A stretch of 64,000 nucleotides of DNA from the NCBI RefSeq assembly GCF_001683335.1, contig NZ_CP016201.1:2493972-2557971 (forward strand), in the 5' to 3' direction. Shown piece by piece: positions 37,833 through 47,113 of the stretch (the first letter of the stretch is position 1; every line of letters starts with the position of its first letter). Origin of the DNA: Selenomonas sp. oral taxon 126 (GTDB lineage Bacteria; Bacillota; Negativicutes; Selenomonadales; Selenomonadaceae). Below the pieces are notes generated by a model that made no database searches, was not told the DNA's origin, and saw nothing but the letters and a program-made list of their open reading frames with translations. A program made the translations under genes and the position numbers.

Positions 37833-38207
37833 TCACAAGTACGATCCACTAACGAAATTTCTCGCCGCGAGGAGGGCAAAGAGTCCGAGCAGAACGCTCA
37901 GAACGATGTAGAGAATGCCGATGGTGATCCGCCCCTCCTCAATGAGGGTCAGGGATTCGAGTGAGAACGTGGAAAATGTTGTAAAACCGCCGCAGATGCC
38001 CGTCTGCAAAAAGAGGATGAGGCGCGGATCGATATCGCCGTGCCTGCCCGCAATGCCGACGACAAGACCGATTGCAAAGCATCCGATGATATTGATAGCG
38101 AATGTGGCGAGCGGAAATCCGCTGCCGAGTTTCGGAATGACCTGTCCGAGGAGATAGCGGCAAACGGCGCCAAGTGCACCGCCAAGCCCGACCGCAAGGA
38201 TGTTCAC
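37833..38207 (-). CDS. crcB: Fluoride channel Fluc/CrcB
   Basis: 124 residues with four hydrophobic helices. Family motifs GGALGAVCRYLLG, FAINIIGCFAIG and GGFTTFSTFSLE (the fluoride-lining Phe and the central Na+ site region) are intact, so it should be an active dimer of the single-gene type. The ATG overlaps the stop of the alpha-ribazole phosphatase gene, so it appears to be the last gene of the cobalamin operon. No fluoride riboswitch could be placed upstream. Confidence 0.92.
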   Translation of the reverse strand: MNILAVGLGGALGAVCRYLLGQVIPKLGSGFPLATFAINIIGCFAIGLVVGIAGRHGDIDPRLILFLQTGICGGFTTFSTFSLESLTLIEEGRITIGILYIVLSVLLGLFALLAARNFVSGSYL

Positions 38208-38827
38208 TGCGCATCCCCCGCACGTAGATGAGAGGTATCATTCATCAGAGTGACTACGGCAAATCCGTCATCTTCGAAGCGGATCTTGTTGACTGCGGTA
38301 TTGAGCTGAGAGAGATGCCAGATGGAGCGAATCGGCATGGAGAGAAGATCGGCAAGCAGGATGCGGATGGACGCACCATGCGAGACGATGACGATGCGTT
38401 TCCCGCGCTCCTGCGCGACGATCTCGCGCACGCGCCCGGCAATGCGCCGCTGAAACTCCGGAAACGGCTCGCTCTCAGGAATGTCCGCCTGCTCCGGATC
38501 GGTGTAAAAATTCTTCATGGCATTGGGATTCTCGGCATTGACATCGTTGAAGTTGCGCCCCTCCCACGCGCCGAAGTTCAGCTCACGCAGCTGCGGGTCA
38601 GAAATGACCTCAAGGCCGAAGCGCTGCGCCAGCGGTGCCGCCGTCTCCATCGCACGCGTGAGATCGCTCGCATAGATCATATCCACATGATCGACTGAAA
38701 GATTTTTTCCGAGCATCGCCGCCTGCGCGCGCCCCTCCGCCGAGAGCGGCACATCCGAATGCCCCTGAAAGCGCCCCGTCTTGTTCCACTCCGTCTCCCC
38801 ATGCCGTATGATGATGATCTCTGTCAT
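38204..38827 (-). CDS. cobC: Histidine phosphatase, probable alpha-ribazole phosphatase
   Basis: 207 residues. Phosphoglycerate-mutase-like fold with the catalytic His in IIIRHGETEWN, substrate Arg in LRELNFGAWEG, and second His in VSHGASIR. The superfamily is broad; placement directly after pduX and cobS argues for alpha-ribazole-5'-phosphate as substrate in nucleotide-loop assembly. Confidence 0.82.
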   Translation of the reverse strand: MTEIIIIRHGETEWNKTGRFQGHSDVPLSAEGRAQAAMLGKNLSVDHVDMIYASDLTRAMETAAPLAQRFGLEVISDPQLRELNFGAWEGRNFNDVNAENPNAMKNFYTDPEQADIPESEPFPEFQRRIAGRVREIVAQERGKRIVIVSHGASIRILLADLLSMPIRSIWHLSQLNTAVNKIRFEDDGFAVVTLMNDTSHLRAGDAQ

Positions 38828-38849
38828 ATCCCCCTCCCCTTTCTATATT

Positions 38850-39728
38850 TCAATTTCTGATCTCACAGATGACGCCGCCGGAAATGAGCCGCGCCGTCTG
38901 CATATAGCTGTAATTTTCACCGAACTCTGCGGCAAGCTCCTGCGTTCGCTGCTCCACATCCGAGGCTCTCAGCTCCGATGCCCAGAGTGCCCCGACCACG
39001 GTGCCGCTGTGCGCCACGAGGACGCCGAGTGCCCCTTTCTTCTGCGCGGATTGAATGAATTCCTCCAGCTGCGGCTTTTCCAGATGTTCCTGATTGAGGC
39101 GCGCGCTCGCCGTCGCCGCCTGTCCGAGCAGGACTTCCTGTCGATGCCCCTCTGTGCGGAATGCCTGCTCTACCGTTTCAAGCAGCTGGCGATATGCATC
39201 ATCCTGACTGCCGCGATTCCCCTTGCTCTGATAGTAAGCGATGGTGTCAACGGTACCGCCCACATCGAATATGGAGACGGCAAGGAGCGACACATTCGCA
39301 TACTGCCCGAAGAGTTCCCCCGTCGTATGGCTGACATGGGAAAGCCCCGCAAAGGCAATGCCGTCGCTCGGCTCAATCGCGATTGCAATGTCCATGAGCT
39401 CGCGCCCCATGAGTTCCCGTCCGAAGGCGCGCGCCGTCGCATAGGAGACTGCCGCAATATCGGCACTCGAGGATGCCATGCCCTTGCCCTGTGGAATCTC
39501 GGAATCGAGCCGTATACCGAACGGAAGGGAGTCCTTGCCAATATGGGCAAGCGTCCGCTGCAGAGCCTCCTCCGCTTTTTCTCCAAGCCCATGCACGCCC
39601 GTGAACTGATCCGAGACCGTCGCTACAGCATACATGCTGATGGGCGCGGTCACAAGAAACGGCGTCCCGTCGAGGACGCCTTCCACGAGTTCGCCGCAGG
39701 ATGCCGGCGCTTTTGCAATTATTTCCAT
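38850..39728 (-). CDS. pduX: L-threonine kinase, PduX type (GHMP family)
   Basis: 292 residues from MEIIAKAPASCGELVEG; the ATP loop is IPQGKGMASSSADIAAVS. PduX makes threonine phosphate, the precursor of the aminopropanol linker of cobalamin. The start overlaps the cobS stop by 10 bases; a longer frame to 39917 runs through cobS. No CobD decarboxylase is in the window, but CbiB needs its product. Confidence 0.85.
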   Translation of the reverse strand: MEIIAKAPASCGELVEGVLDGTPFLVTAPISMYAVATVSDQFTGVHGLGEKAEEALQRTLAHIGKDSLPFGIRLDSEIPQGKGMASSSADIAAVSYATARAFGRELMGRELMDIAIAIEPSDGIAFAGLSHVSHTTGELFGQYANVSLLAVSIFDVGGTVDTIAYYQSKGNRGSQDDAYRQLLETVEQAFRTEGHRQEVLLGQAATASARLNQEHLEKPQLEEFIQSAQKKGALGVLVAHSGTVVGALWASELRASDVEQRTQELAAEFGENYSYMQTARLISGGVICEIRN

Positions 39729-40486
39729 AAAATCCCCCAAACATTCGGATATGCAGATGCAAGTGAAAATACCGCGAGGACAAGGGTCTCCGTGAGCACG
39801 GTCGCCGCCCCGTAGACATCGCCCGTAACCCCGCCGAGGATATTGGTCATCATACGGCAGAACAGGAGCGCAAAGAGCGTGCCAAGTACGAGTGCAGCTG
39901 TGGCGAGCACGCCCCACGGCAGGACGAGCACCGCAGTCGTCAGTGCAGCGATCACGACGGTACTGCGATCCGCCATATCCGCAAACGTCTTGCCCATGCC
40001 GTCCTCACGCGCATAGGGAAAACACGCGACGGCGAGCACCATCGCGAGTCTGCCGATGATCGGCATGACGAAGAGCGCAGGCACGAGGAGCGGCCACGCC
40101 ATATCGGAGAGCAGGGAAAACTGGACGAACATGAGCATGACGAACGACACGACGCCAAACGCACCGACGCGGCTGTCTTTCATGATCTCGAGCTTGCGCG
40201 CGCGCTCCCGCCCCGAGAACACGCCGTCCGCCGTATCCATAAAGCCGTCTGCGTGCAGTCCACCCGTCAAAAGGAGCGGTAGGATGAGCAGGAGTGCGAC
40301 GGTCAGCGAGCGTATGCCGAGCGCATAGAGCAGCAGCCACGCGGCAAACGCATAGCAGATGCCGAGCACAAGCCCGACGAGCGGGAAGAAGCGCGTGCTA
40401 CGCCCGAAATCCTCCGCCGTCCACACGGTCTGTTTGACGAGATGAATGCGCGTGAGAAATTGAAGTCCGATCAGAAAAGAATTCAT
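39719..40486 (-). CDS. cobS: Adenosylcobinamide-GDP ribazoletransferase (cobalamin synthase)
   Basis: 255 residues, polytopic membrane protein. The catalytic acidic cluster GGLHADGFMDTADGVF is present near residue 75. It joins adenosylcobinamide-GDP to alpha-ribazole (phosphate). It sits between cbiB and pduX. Confidence 0.94.
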   Translation of the reverse strand: MNSFLIGLQFLTRIHLVKQTVWTAEDFGRSTRFFPLVGLVLGICYAFAAWLLLYALGIRSLTVALLLILPLLLTGGLHADGFMDTADGVFSGRERARKLEIMKDSRVGAFGVVSFVMLMFVQFSLLSDMAWPLLVPALFVMPIIGRLAMVLAVACFPYAREDGMGKTFADMADRSTVVIAALTTAVLVLPWGVLATAALVLGTLFALLFCRMMTNILGGVTGDVYGAATVLTETLVLAVFSLASAYPNVWGILWK

Positions 40487-40497
40487 GAAGTGCTTCC

Positions 40498-41460
40498 CTA
40501 AATATGATAATAGAGAGATAGGAGATAGTAAAGCAGCAGATAGAGGACGGTCACGGTATACATGAGGCGGATCGCGCCGAGGATGTGCTTCGCCGTAATA
40601 TCCATATGCGCATCTCCCATATAGGCGCGGAAATGCCGCTCGCCAAAGTAGTAATTGATGCCGCCGAGTCGGATGTGCAGTGCCCCCGCAACGGGCGCCT
40701 CCGCATGACCGCCGTTGGGACTCGGATGCCCTGCGGCATCACGCACGAGGATGTTCAGCGCGTTGCGCCCGTCATAGCCGAGCAGGAACGCCGCCATCAC
40801 AAAGAGTATGCCTGTGATCCGCGCGGGAACGAAGTTCAGCACGTCGTCCACACGTGCCGCCATGCGCCCAAAGTAAAGGTAGCGCTCGTTCTTATAGCCG
40901 AGCATGGAGTCCATCGTATTCGCCGCGCGATAGAGAACGGCAAGCGGCGCGCCCCCGAGTGCAAAGAAGAAAAGCGGCGCAATCACGCCGTCCACGGTGT
41001 TCTCCGCCACCGTCTCGATTGCCGCGCGCGCGGCATCCGCCTCATCCAGCTCTGCCGTGTCGCGCCCGACGATGTAGCCGACGTGCTCGCGCGCCGCTGT
41101 GATATCCCCCTTGACGAGTAGCGCATAGATGTCCTGCCCCGCCTTGGCAAGCATGCGCGGCGAGATGCAAAAGTAGAGAAGGATGACGCTGACGACATCC
41201 GCGCCCCACGCCACGGGCAGCTGACGCGCCGCCAAGAGAAGCCCCTCGGCAAATGCGTAGGAAATACAGAGTACAAGCAGCGTCAGGAGCGATCCCATCG
41301 CAAATTTCTGCGCGTCGCTCCCCCGCAACGGATAGAGCAGCTTCTCCAAAAATGCAATCAGGCGCCCCAGCACGGCGACGGGATGCCATCGCGTCTGCGG
41401 ATCGCCGAGGACGGTATCGAGAAAGAACGCCGCCATGGCGATGAGGGAGGGCGAGATCAT
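40498..41460 (-). CDS. cbiB: Adenosylcobinamide-phosphate synthase
   Basis: 320 residues with several membrane segments. Family features are DTVLGDPQTRWHPVAVLG at the start, VGRDTAELDEADAARA and ENTVDGVIAPLFF in the centre and SPNGGHAEAPVAGAL near the end. It attaches aminopropanol (phosphate) to cobyric acid. The ATG overlaps the cobQ stop. Confidence 0.95.
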   Translation of the reverse strand: MISPSLIAMAAFFLDTVLGDPQTRWHPVAVLGRLIAFLEKLLYPLRGSDAQKFAMGSLLTLLVLCISYAFAEGLLLAARQLPVAWGADVVSVILLYFCISPRMLAKAGQDIYALLVKGDITAAREHVGYIVGRDTAELDEADAARAAIETVAENTVDGVIAPLFFFALGGAPLAVLYRAANTMDSMLGYKNERYLYFGRMAARVDDVLNFVPARITGILFVMAAFLLGYDGRNALNILVRDAAGHPSPNGGHAEAPVAGALHIRLGGINYYFGERHFRAYMGDAHMDITAKHILGAIRLMYTVTVLYLLLYYLLSLYYHI

Positions 41461-42989
41461 CTGCGCCCCTCCACGATTTCGCGCAGCTTCTCCATGTCGA
41501 GGCTCGCACGCACCGTCTCGGCGAGACGGTCATAGGCGCGCTCCTTTTCCGCACGATAGCGGTACTGCACAGGCAGCTCCTCCCGACCGCGCTGCACGCG
41601 CAGACGGTTGAGCAGAGCACGGCGGAAGTCGTCGTCATCGAATACGCCGTGGATGTAGGTGCCCGCAACAAGCCCGTCCGCCGAGACCGCTCCATCGGGC
41701 AGATCCACCGCCGTCCCCGCTGCCGAAACAATGCGGAACGGACGATGAACGTCCTCCATAAAGTGCGTCTCTCCCATGTGAATCTCATAGCCTGAGAGCC
41801 CCGTACCCGCAATCTGTGCCCCCAAAAAGGGAAGGTCAGCGGATGCTGTAACCTGACGCAGTCGCTTCGTCGCCGCAAAACTCGTCTCAATCGGCAGATA
41901 GCCGAAGCCCGCCGTCTCATCGTGCTCGGACTCCGTATGCAACGGGTCGCGCACAACACGGCCAAGCATCTGATAGCCGCCGCAGATGCCAAAGAGCGGC
42001 GTCCCCTCTGTCACACGCGCACGGATTGCAGCCTCCAAGCCCGACTCACGGATGTAGAGTAGATCCTCCGTCGTATTCTTCGACCCAGGGAGGAGGATGA
42101 GGTCGGGCGTCCCGAGCTCGCGCGGCGTACCCACATAGTAGAGCGCGACATCCGGCTCGTTTGTGAGCGCATCAAAATCCGTAAAATTCGAGAGCTTCGG
42201 CGTTCGGATGACGGCAATGCGCAGCTGACCGCTGTGCGCGGAGCCGTCCCCATAGTGCTTTTCATCAAGCGATACCGAATCCTCCTCGTCGATGCCGAGC
42301 TGCTCGATATGCGGCACAACGCCGAGCACGGGTTTCCCCGTTTTTTCCTCAAGGAAGTCAAGTGCAGGGGTCAGCAGAGTCACGTCGCCGCGAAATTTGT
42401 TGATGACAAGCCCCTTGACGAGGGCGCGCTCCTCCTCGTCGAGAAGTTCCAGCGTGCCCACGAGGGAGGCGAGCGCGCCGCCGCGGTCGATGTCCGCGAT
42501 GAGGAGGACGGGCGCGCGCAGATGCTTTGCGACGCGCATATTCACAATGTCGTTCGCCTTGAGGTTGATCTCGGCGGGACTGCCCGCTCCCTCGATCACA
42601 AGCAGGTCGTAGTTTTCCTGCAAGACATCAAGGGCTTCCTCGACCGCACCCCACGCCTTGAGCGAGTAGCCCTTGTGGTACTGACGCGCGCTCATATTGC
42701 CGACCGGCTCACCCATAATGACGACCTGCGACTGCGAATTCCCCGTGGGTTTCAGCAGGACAGGATTCATGTGAACCTCGGGCGCAAGCCCCGCCGCCTC
42801 TGCCTGCGCAACCTGCGCACGCCCCATCTCGCGCCCGTCGAGTGTGACATAGGAGTTCAGCGCCATGTTCTGTGCCTTGAACGGCACGACACGCTTCCCC
42901 TCCTGCTGAAAGATACGGCAGAGCGCCGTTGTCAATATGCTCTTGCCCACATGGGAGCTCGTCCCCATCAGCATAATGCTCTTAGCCAT
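41457..42989 (-). CDS. cobQ: Cobyric acid synthase
   Basis: 510 residues. The N-terminal dethiobiotin-synthase-like ATPase has GTSSHVGKSILTTA, and the C-terminal class I amidotransferase-like domain has the Cys of LFGICGGYQMLG and the His of TYIHGVFDD. It amidates four side chains of the corrin ring. Starts one base inside the cobU stop. Confidence 0.95.
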   Translation of the reverse strand: MAKSIMLMGTSSHVGKSILTTALCRIFQQEGKRVVPFKAQNMALNSYVTLDGREMGRAQVAQAEAAGLAPEVHMNPVLLKPTGNSQSQVVIMGEPVGNMSARQYHKGYSLKAWGAVEEALDVLQENYDLLVIEGAGSPAEINLKANDIVNMRVAKHLRAPVLLIADIDRGGALASLVGTLELLDEEERALVKGLVINKFRGDVTLLTPALDFLEEKTGKPVLGVVPHIEQLGIDEEDSVSLDEKHYGDGSAHSGQLRIAVIRTPKLSNFTDFDALTNEPDVALYYVGTPRELGTPDLILLPGSKNTTEDLLYIRESGLEAAIRARVTEGTPLFGICGGYQMLGRVVRDPLHTESEHDETAGFGYLPIETSFAATKRLRQVTASADLPFLGAQIAGTGLSGYEIHMGETHFMEDVHRPFRIVSAAGTAVDLPDGAVSADGLVAGTYIHGVFDDDDFRRALLNRLRVQRGREELPVQYRYRAEKERAYDRLAETVRASLDMEKLREIVEGRR

Positions 42990-43558
42990 CAGATCGCCTC
43001 CGCAATTTTCTTGATGTTCACGGGAATGCCGCAGGTGACAAGGTAGACCTCTGCGGCGCTGTGTGCAATCTGCTGATTCGCCAGCCCCGCCATATCGCGG
43101 TAGAGGCGTCCAAGCCGATGTTCGGGCACAATGCCCGCACCCACCTCGTTCGTGACGAAGATCGTCGTCGCCTCCACCTCCTGCGCCGCCTGAATCAGCG
43201 CACCAATCCGCTCCTCCACATGGAGGACGAAGGAGTCACGCTCCTGCTCGTCTTCGGGATATTGGAGCATATCATTGCTCAGGAACATTGTAATGCAGTC
43301 AAAGAGAATCACGCCGTGCGACTTCCCCGCCTCGCGGATGGCGTTCTCCGAAAAAAAGGGAGCCTCATAGGTCGACCAGTTGGCAGGACGGCGCGCCTGA
43401 TGGAGATCGACGCGTTGCTGCATCTCCGTATCGTAGACCTGTGCCGTTGCAATGTAGGCGACCTGTGCCCCAAACGCGGCACAATGTGCGGCATAGCGCT
43501 CGGCAAATGCAGACTTGCCCGAGCGGACACCGCCCGTCACGAGAATTATCTGTCCCAT
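42989..43558 (-). CDS. cobU: Adenosylcobinamide kinase/guanylyltransferase
   Basis: 189 residues from the ATG at 43558 (a GTG three codons earlier is too close to GGAGG). The P-loop is LVTGGVRSGKSAFAE and the guanylylated His region is DLHQARRPANW. It activates cobinamide before CobS. Overlaps the end of cbiA by 13 bases. Confidence 0.94.
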   Translation of the reverse strand: MGQIILVTGGVRSGKSAFAERYAAHCAAFGAQVAYIATAQVYDTEMQQRVDLHQARRPANWSTYEAPFFSENAIREAGKSHGVILFDCITMFLSNDMLQYPEDEQERDSFVLHVEERIGALIQAAQEVEATTIFVTNEVGAGIVPEHRLGRLYRDMAGLANQQIAHSAAEVYLVTCGIPVNIKKIAEAI

Positions 43559-44913
43559 CTGCGACACGCCTCCACAAAATGATTTGCCGCATCCTGACAG
43601 CCTGCAAAGTGCAGATGCAGATAGCTGCCGAGCGCATTTTTGTACGCATGCCCCGCAGCATACTGCGCATGATTGCGCAGCTTTGTGAAGCGGAACGGAC
43701 GCGCTGCTGCCGTGCCCTCGTCTGCCTCCTCCACGGAGAAGTGGAATTCATGTCCGTGAAGCACAAGCCCCGCCGCACCGAGTACGGTGTCTGCCAGCTG
43801 CTCCGCCTCCACATAGCCGACCATCTGCAGTTTCTCCGTCATGCGTGCGCGCGCTGGGAAGATGCCGACCATCTCATGCTCTGCCCCGTCGAAATCAATC
43901 AGGGAGCGCATCAGATACATATAGCCGCCGCATTCGGCGTAGAGCGGCATCCCCGCTTCTGCCGCACGGCGGATCGAGGCGCACATTGCCGTATTCTCCG
44001 CCAGCTGGCGCGCAAACATCTCGGGGAAACCGCCGCCGATGATGATGCCGTCCACATCGGGCAGTGCCTCATCGTGCAGGGGGCTGAACGTGACGATCTC
44101 CGCGCCGTGCGCCTCGAGTTCTGCAAGGCTCGCCGCATAGTAAAAGGAAAACGCCTCGTCGCGCGCCACGCCGATGCGGACGGAAGATACAGCATCCGTG
44201 TGCATGGGAGGGGCAACAGACAGTGGAGAGGCACTGCGGGCAAGTTCCATAATCGCGTCCAGATCCAGCCCCGCCTCGACCCGCTGCCCAACAGTGGCGA
44301 TCGTCGCCGCCGCCGCGTGCTCCTCCACGGGCGTCAATCCGAGATGACGCTCGGGCAAAGCGAGCGCGGCGTCGCGCCGCAGAGCGCCGTAGACGCGCAG
44401 CTCGACGCCCTCCATCGCCGTGCGCACCATCTCCTCATGTGTCTCGCTGCCGAGGCGGTTGAGGAGCACGCCCGCGAGATTGACCGCAGGGTCATAGACA
44501 CGGAAGCCGAGCGCCGTTGCCGCCGCAGACGCTCCGACGGATTTTGCATCGATGACGAGCAGAACGGGTGCGTCCAGCGCCTTTGCAATCGCAGCCGTCG
44601 AACTGACGCCGCGCCGCCCGCCGTCATAGAGTCCCATGACCCCCTCGATGACGGCGATGTCCGCATCCACGCATTCGTGCGCAAAGATCTCCGTCAGACG
44701 CGCCTCGGGCACGAGCCACGTGTCCAGATTATGTCCCGTACGCCCGCTCGCCAGATGATGATAGCCGAGGTCGATGTAGTCCGGCCCCACCTTGAAGGAC
44801 TGCACGCGAAGACCACGCGCGCGCAGAGCCGAAAGAAGCCCTGTCACGAGCGTGGTCTTGCCGCCGCCTGACTGCGTCGCTGCAATCACAATGCGCGGGA
44901 TATTCCACTGCAT
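43546..44913 (-). CDS. cbiA: Cobyrinate a,c-diamide synthase
   Basis: 455 residues. ATPase loop IAATQSGGGKTTLVTG at the N-terminus; amidotransferase Cys in PLYAECGGYMYLM; late His in HGHEFHFS. Amidates the a and c side chains of cobyrinic acid. Its C-terminus overlaps cobU. Confidence 0.95.
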   Translation of the reverse strand: MQWNIPRIVIAATQSGGGKTTLVTGLLSALRARGLRVQSFKVGPDYIDLGYHHLASGRTGHNLDTWLVPEARLTEIFAHECVDADIAVIEGVMGLYDGGRRGVSSTAAIAKALDAPVLLVIDAKSVGASAAATALGFRVYDPAVNLAGVLLNRLGSETHEEMVRTAMEGVELRVYGALRRDAALALPERHLGLTPVEEHAAAATIATVGQRVEAGLDLDAIMELARSASPLSVAPPMHTDAVSSVRIGVARDEAFSFYYAASLAELEAHGAEIVTFSPLHDEALPDVDGIIIGGGFPEMFARQLAENTAMCASIRRAAEAGMPLYAECGGYMYLMRSLIDFDGAEHEMVGIFPARARMTEKLQMVGYVEAEQLADTVLGAAGLVLHGHEFHFSVEEADEGTAAARPFRFTKLRNHAQYAAGHAYKNALGSYLHLHFAGCQDAANHFVEACRRWDR

Positions 44914-44927
44914 GAATCCATCTCTCC

Positions 44928-45563
44928 TTAGGGACGCGTGTTGTCAATGAGATACATGAGCGCGTTGATCGCCGCAGCGGCAATCGGGCTGCCGCCCTTC
45001 GTCCCCTCGACGGTGATATAGGGAACGATGCCGTGCGATGCAAGCGCCGCCTTGGACTCAGCCGCGCCCACGAAACCCACGGGAATGCCCACGATGCAGG
45101 CGGGACGGATGCCCTCCTCACGCACGAGGCGCAGCACCTCGAAGAGCGCCGTCGGCGCGTTGCCAATGGCGACAATGCTACCGTCGAGCGCCTTGCCGAA
45201 CTGGCGCATGGCAACCATCGAGCGCGTAATGCCCTCTGCCTTTGCACGGGCAGCAACCTCGGGATCGGCAACCAGACAGTGTACCTCGCCGCCGAACGAA
45301 GCGAGCTTCTTCTTGTTGATGCCCGTGCGCACCATCTCGACATCCGTATAGATATGCGCACCCGCCTTCAGTGCCTCAATGGCGCGGTCAATCGCCTCTG
45401 GATGCACGCGCGTGATCGGCGCATAGCCGACATCACCCGAGGCATGGATCAGGCGCGAATAGAGCTTCGTTGCACGCTCATCCAGATGAAGCCCCTCCAG
45501 ATGGGGCGCAATCAGCTCCATGCTGCGGTTTTCAATCGCCATCGGCTCCTTGATGAAATCCAT
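44928..45563 (-). CDS. cbiC: Cobalt-precorrin-8 methylmutase
   Basis: 211 residues. The catalytic His is in LIHASGDVGYA, followed by TDVEMVRTGIN and the glycine-rich GIPVGFVGAAESK. It moves the C11 methyl group to C12 to give cobyrinic acid. It lies between cbiJ and cbiA. Confidence 0.95.
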   Translation of the reverse strand: MDFIKEPMAIENRSMELIAPHLEGLHLDERATKLYSRLIHASGDVGYAPITRVHPEAIDRAIEALKAGAHIYTDVEMVRTGINKKKLASFGGEVHCLVADPEVAARAKAEGITRSMVAMRQFGKALDGSIVAIGNAPTALFEVLRLVREEGIRPACIVGIPVGFVGAAESKAALASHGIVPYITVEGTKGGSPIAAAAINALMYLIDNTRP

Positions 45564-45578
45564 GGATAACTCCTATTC

Positions 45579-46361
45579 CTACGATTCGCTGACCGAATCG
45601 ACAAATGTCTTTATTTCTTCATAGCTGTGTGCAAGATGCGGGTAGGAAAGCACGGGGCGGTCGATCACGATGACGGGCAGATTGAGATCCGCCGCCGCCT
45701 GAAATTTGGCATCCGTGCCGCCAATTGTCCCGCTGTTCTTTGTGATGATAACATCCGCCTGATACTTCTCATACATACTGCGGTTCAGTTCGCGCGAGAA
45801 CGGTCCCTGCATCGCAATGATCTGCGCCGGCGTCAGCCCGAGCCCCTCACAGAGCGCAATGACCTCCGCCGTCGGCAGAACGCGTGCAATGAGGGTACAG
45901 TCCGCAAGTGGCTCTGCCTTTACGAAGCGCTCCAGATTGCGGCTACCCGTCGTCAAAAAAATATTTTTTCCAAGCCGCGCCGCAACCTCTGACGCCTCCT
46001 CATAGGAGTGCACGAGATGTACATTCTCATACGAGATGTCCGTCAGATCACGCTCAAAGCGGATGTAGGGAATCCCCGCCGCCGTGCACGCTGTCATGGC
46101 GTTGCGCGAGACATTGACGGCGTAGGGATGGGTCGCGTCGACGAAGACGTGCACGCCATGCTCCGCGAAAAATGCGCGTAGCCCCCCCTCATCGAGCGGC
46201 GTGTCGTTGATGAGGAGGCGACCGCTACCGCTCTCCCGCTGCTCTGCGAGGAGCTGCTGCCCGTAGGAGCTGACGACCGACGCCGCCACGTCATATCCTG
46301 CTACACAGAGGCGACGCACGATCTCACGTCCGTCCTGTGTGCCTGCTGCCGTGAATATCAA
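45579..46361 (-). CDS. cbiJ: Cobalt-precorrin-6A reductase
   Basis: 260 residues. The CobK/CbiJ signatures FVDATHPYAVNVSRNA and FLTTGSRNLERF are clear, as are ALLQGPF-like IAMQGPFSRELN and ITKNSGTIGGTDAK. It reduces the C18-C19 double bond with NAD(P)H. Its GATA-like start overlaps the cbiH stop (ATGA). Confidence 0.93.
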   Translation of the reverse strand: MIFTAAGTQDGREIVRRLCVAGYDVAASVVSSYGQQLLAEQRESGSGRLLINDTPLDEGGLRAFFAEHGVHVFVDATHPYAVNVSRNAMTACTAAGIPYIRFERDLTDISYENVHLVHSYEEASEVAARLGKNIFLTTGSRNLERFVKAEPLADCTLIARVLPTAEVIALCEGLGLTPAQIIAMQGPFSRELNRSMYEKYQADVIITKNSGTIGGTDAKFQAAADLNLPVIVIDRPVLSYPHLAHSYEEIKTFVDSVSES

Positions 46362-47113
46362 AGCCCCGGCTCCCGTTTCTGATAGCCGCGCGGTGTAATC
46401 ATCCAGTCGCCCACCGTCCGCGTCTTCGAGTTGCCGATGATGACGAGCGAGAACATGTTGATGTCCTCCTTCGTAAAGTCACCAAGCGTAGAGATCAGCG
46501 TCGCCTCATTCGCACGGCTCGCCCCCGTCACAATGCCAACAGGAGTCTCGGCTGCACGGTGGCGCAGGAAGATCTCTTGTACTGCCTTGATCTGCCCCAC
46601 GCGCTTATTGCTGCGCGGATTGTAAAGCGCCGTGACAAAGTCGCCCTTTGCCGCGAGCTCTGCGCGCTCCTGAATGATCTCCCACGGCGTGAGCAGATCC
46701 GAGAGGCTGATGACAACGAAGTCGTGCATGAGAGGCGCACCGAGGAGTCCCGCCGCCGCACTCATCGCCGAGACCCCCGGGATGACACCGCCGAATTCGG
46801 GGCGCTCCGCCTCATCCATCTTCACAAGCAGCTCAAGCACGAGTCCTGCCATCCCGTAGATGCCGGCATCGCCGCTCGAGATGACGACAACCGTCTCCCC
46901 CTCCGACGCCTCCTTGAGCGCCGCACGGCAACGGTCGATCTCCTGTGTCATGCCCGTATCGAGCACCTTTTTCCCATCGACCAGCTCCGCAATGAGCTCC
47001 ACATAGCGCTTGTAGCCGACAACCGTCGTCGCTTCCTCGATTGTGCGCCGCGCGCGGTAGGTCATATCATCCAGACTGCCGGGGCCGATGCCCACAACAC
47101 TTATTTTTCCCAT
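46358..47113 (-). CDS. cbiH: Cobalt-precorrin-3B C17-methyltransferase
   Basis: 251 residues of tetrapyrrole methylase: GIGPGSLDDMTYRA at the N-terminus, VVISSGDAGIYGMAGL for SAM binding, and the CbiH-typical YNPRSNKRVGQI. It methylates C17 with ring contraction. Overlaps cbiG by 13 bases. Confidence 0.94.
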   Translation of the reverse strand: MGKISVVGIGPGSLDDMTYRARRTIEEATTVVGYKRYVELIAELVDGKKVLDTGMTQEIDRCRAALKEASEGETVVVISSGDAGIYGMAGLVLELLVKMDEAERPEFGGVIPGVSAMSAAAGLLGAPLMHDFVVISLSDLLTPWEIIQERAELAAKGDFVTALYNPRSNKRVGQIKAVQEIFLRHRAAETPVGIVTGASRANEATLISTLGDFTKEDINMFSLVIIGNSKTRTVGDWMITPRGYQKREPGL

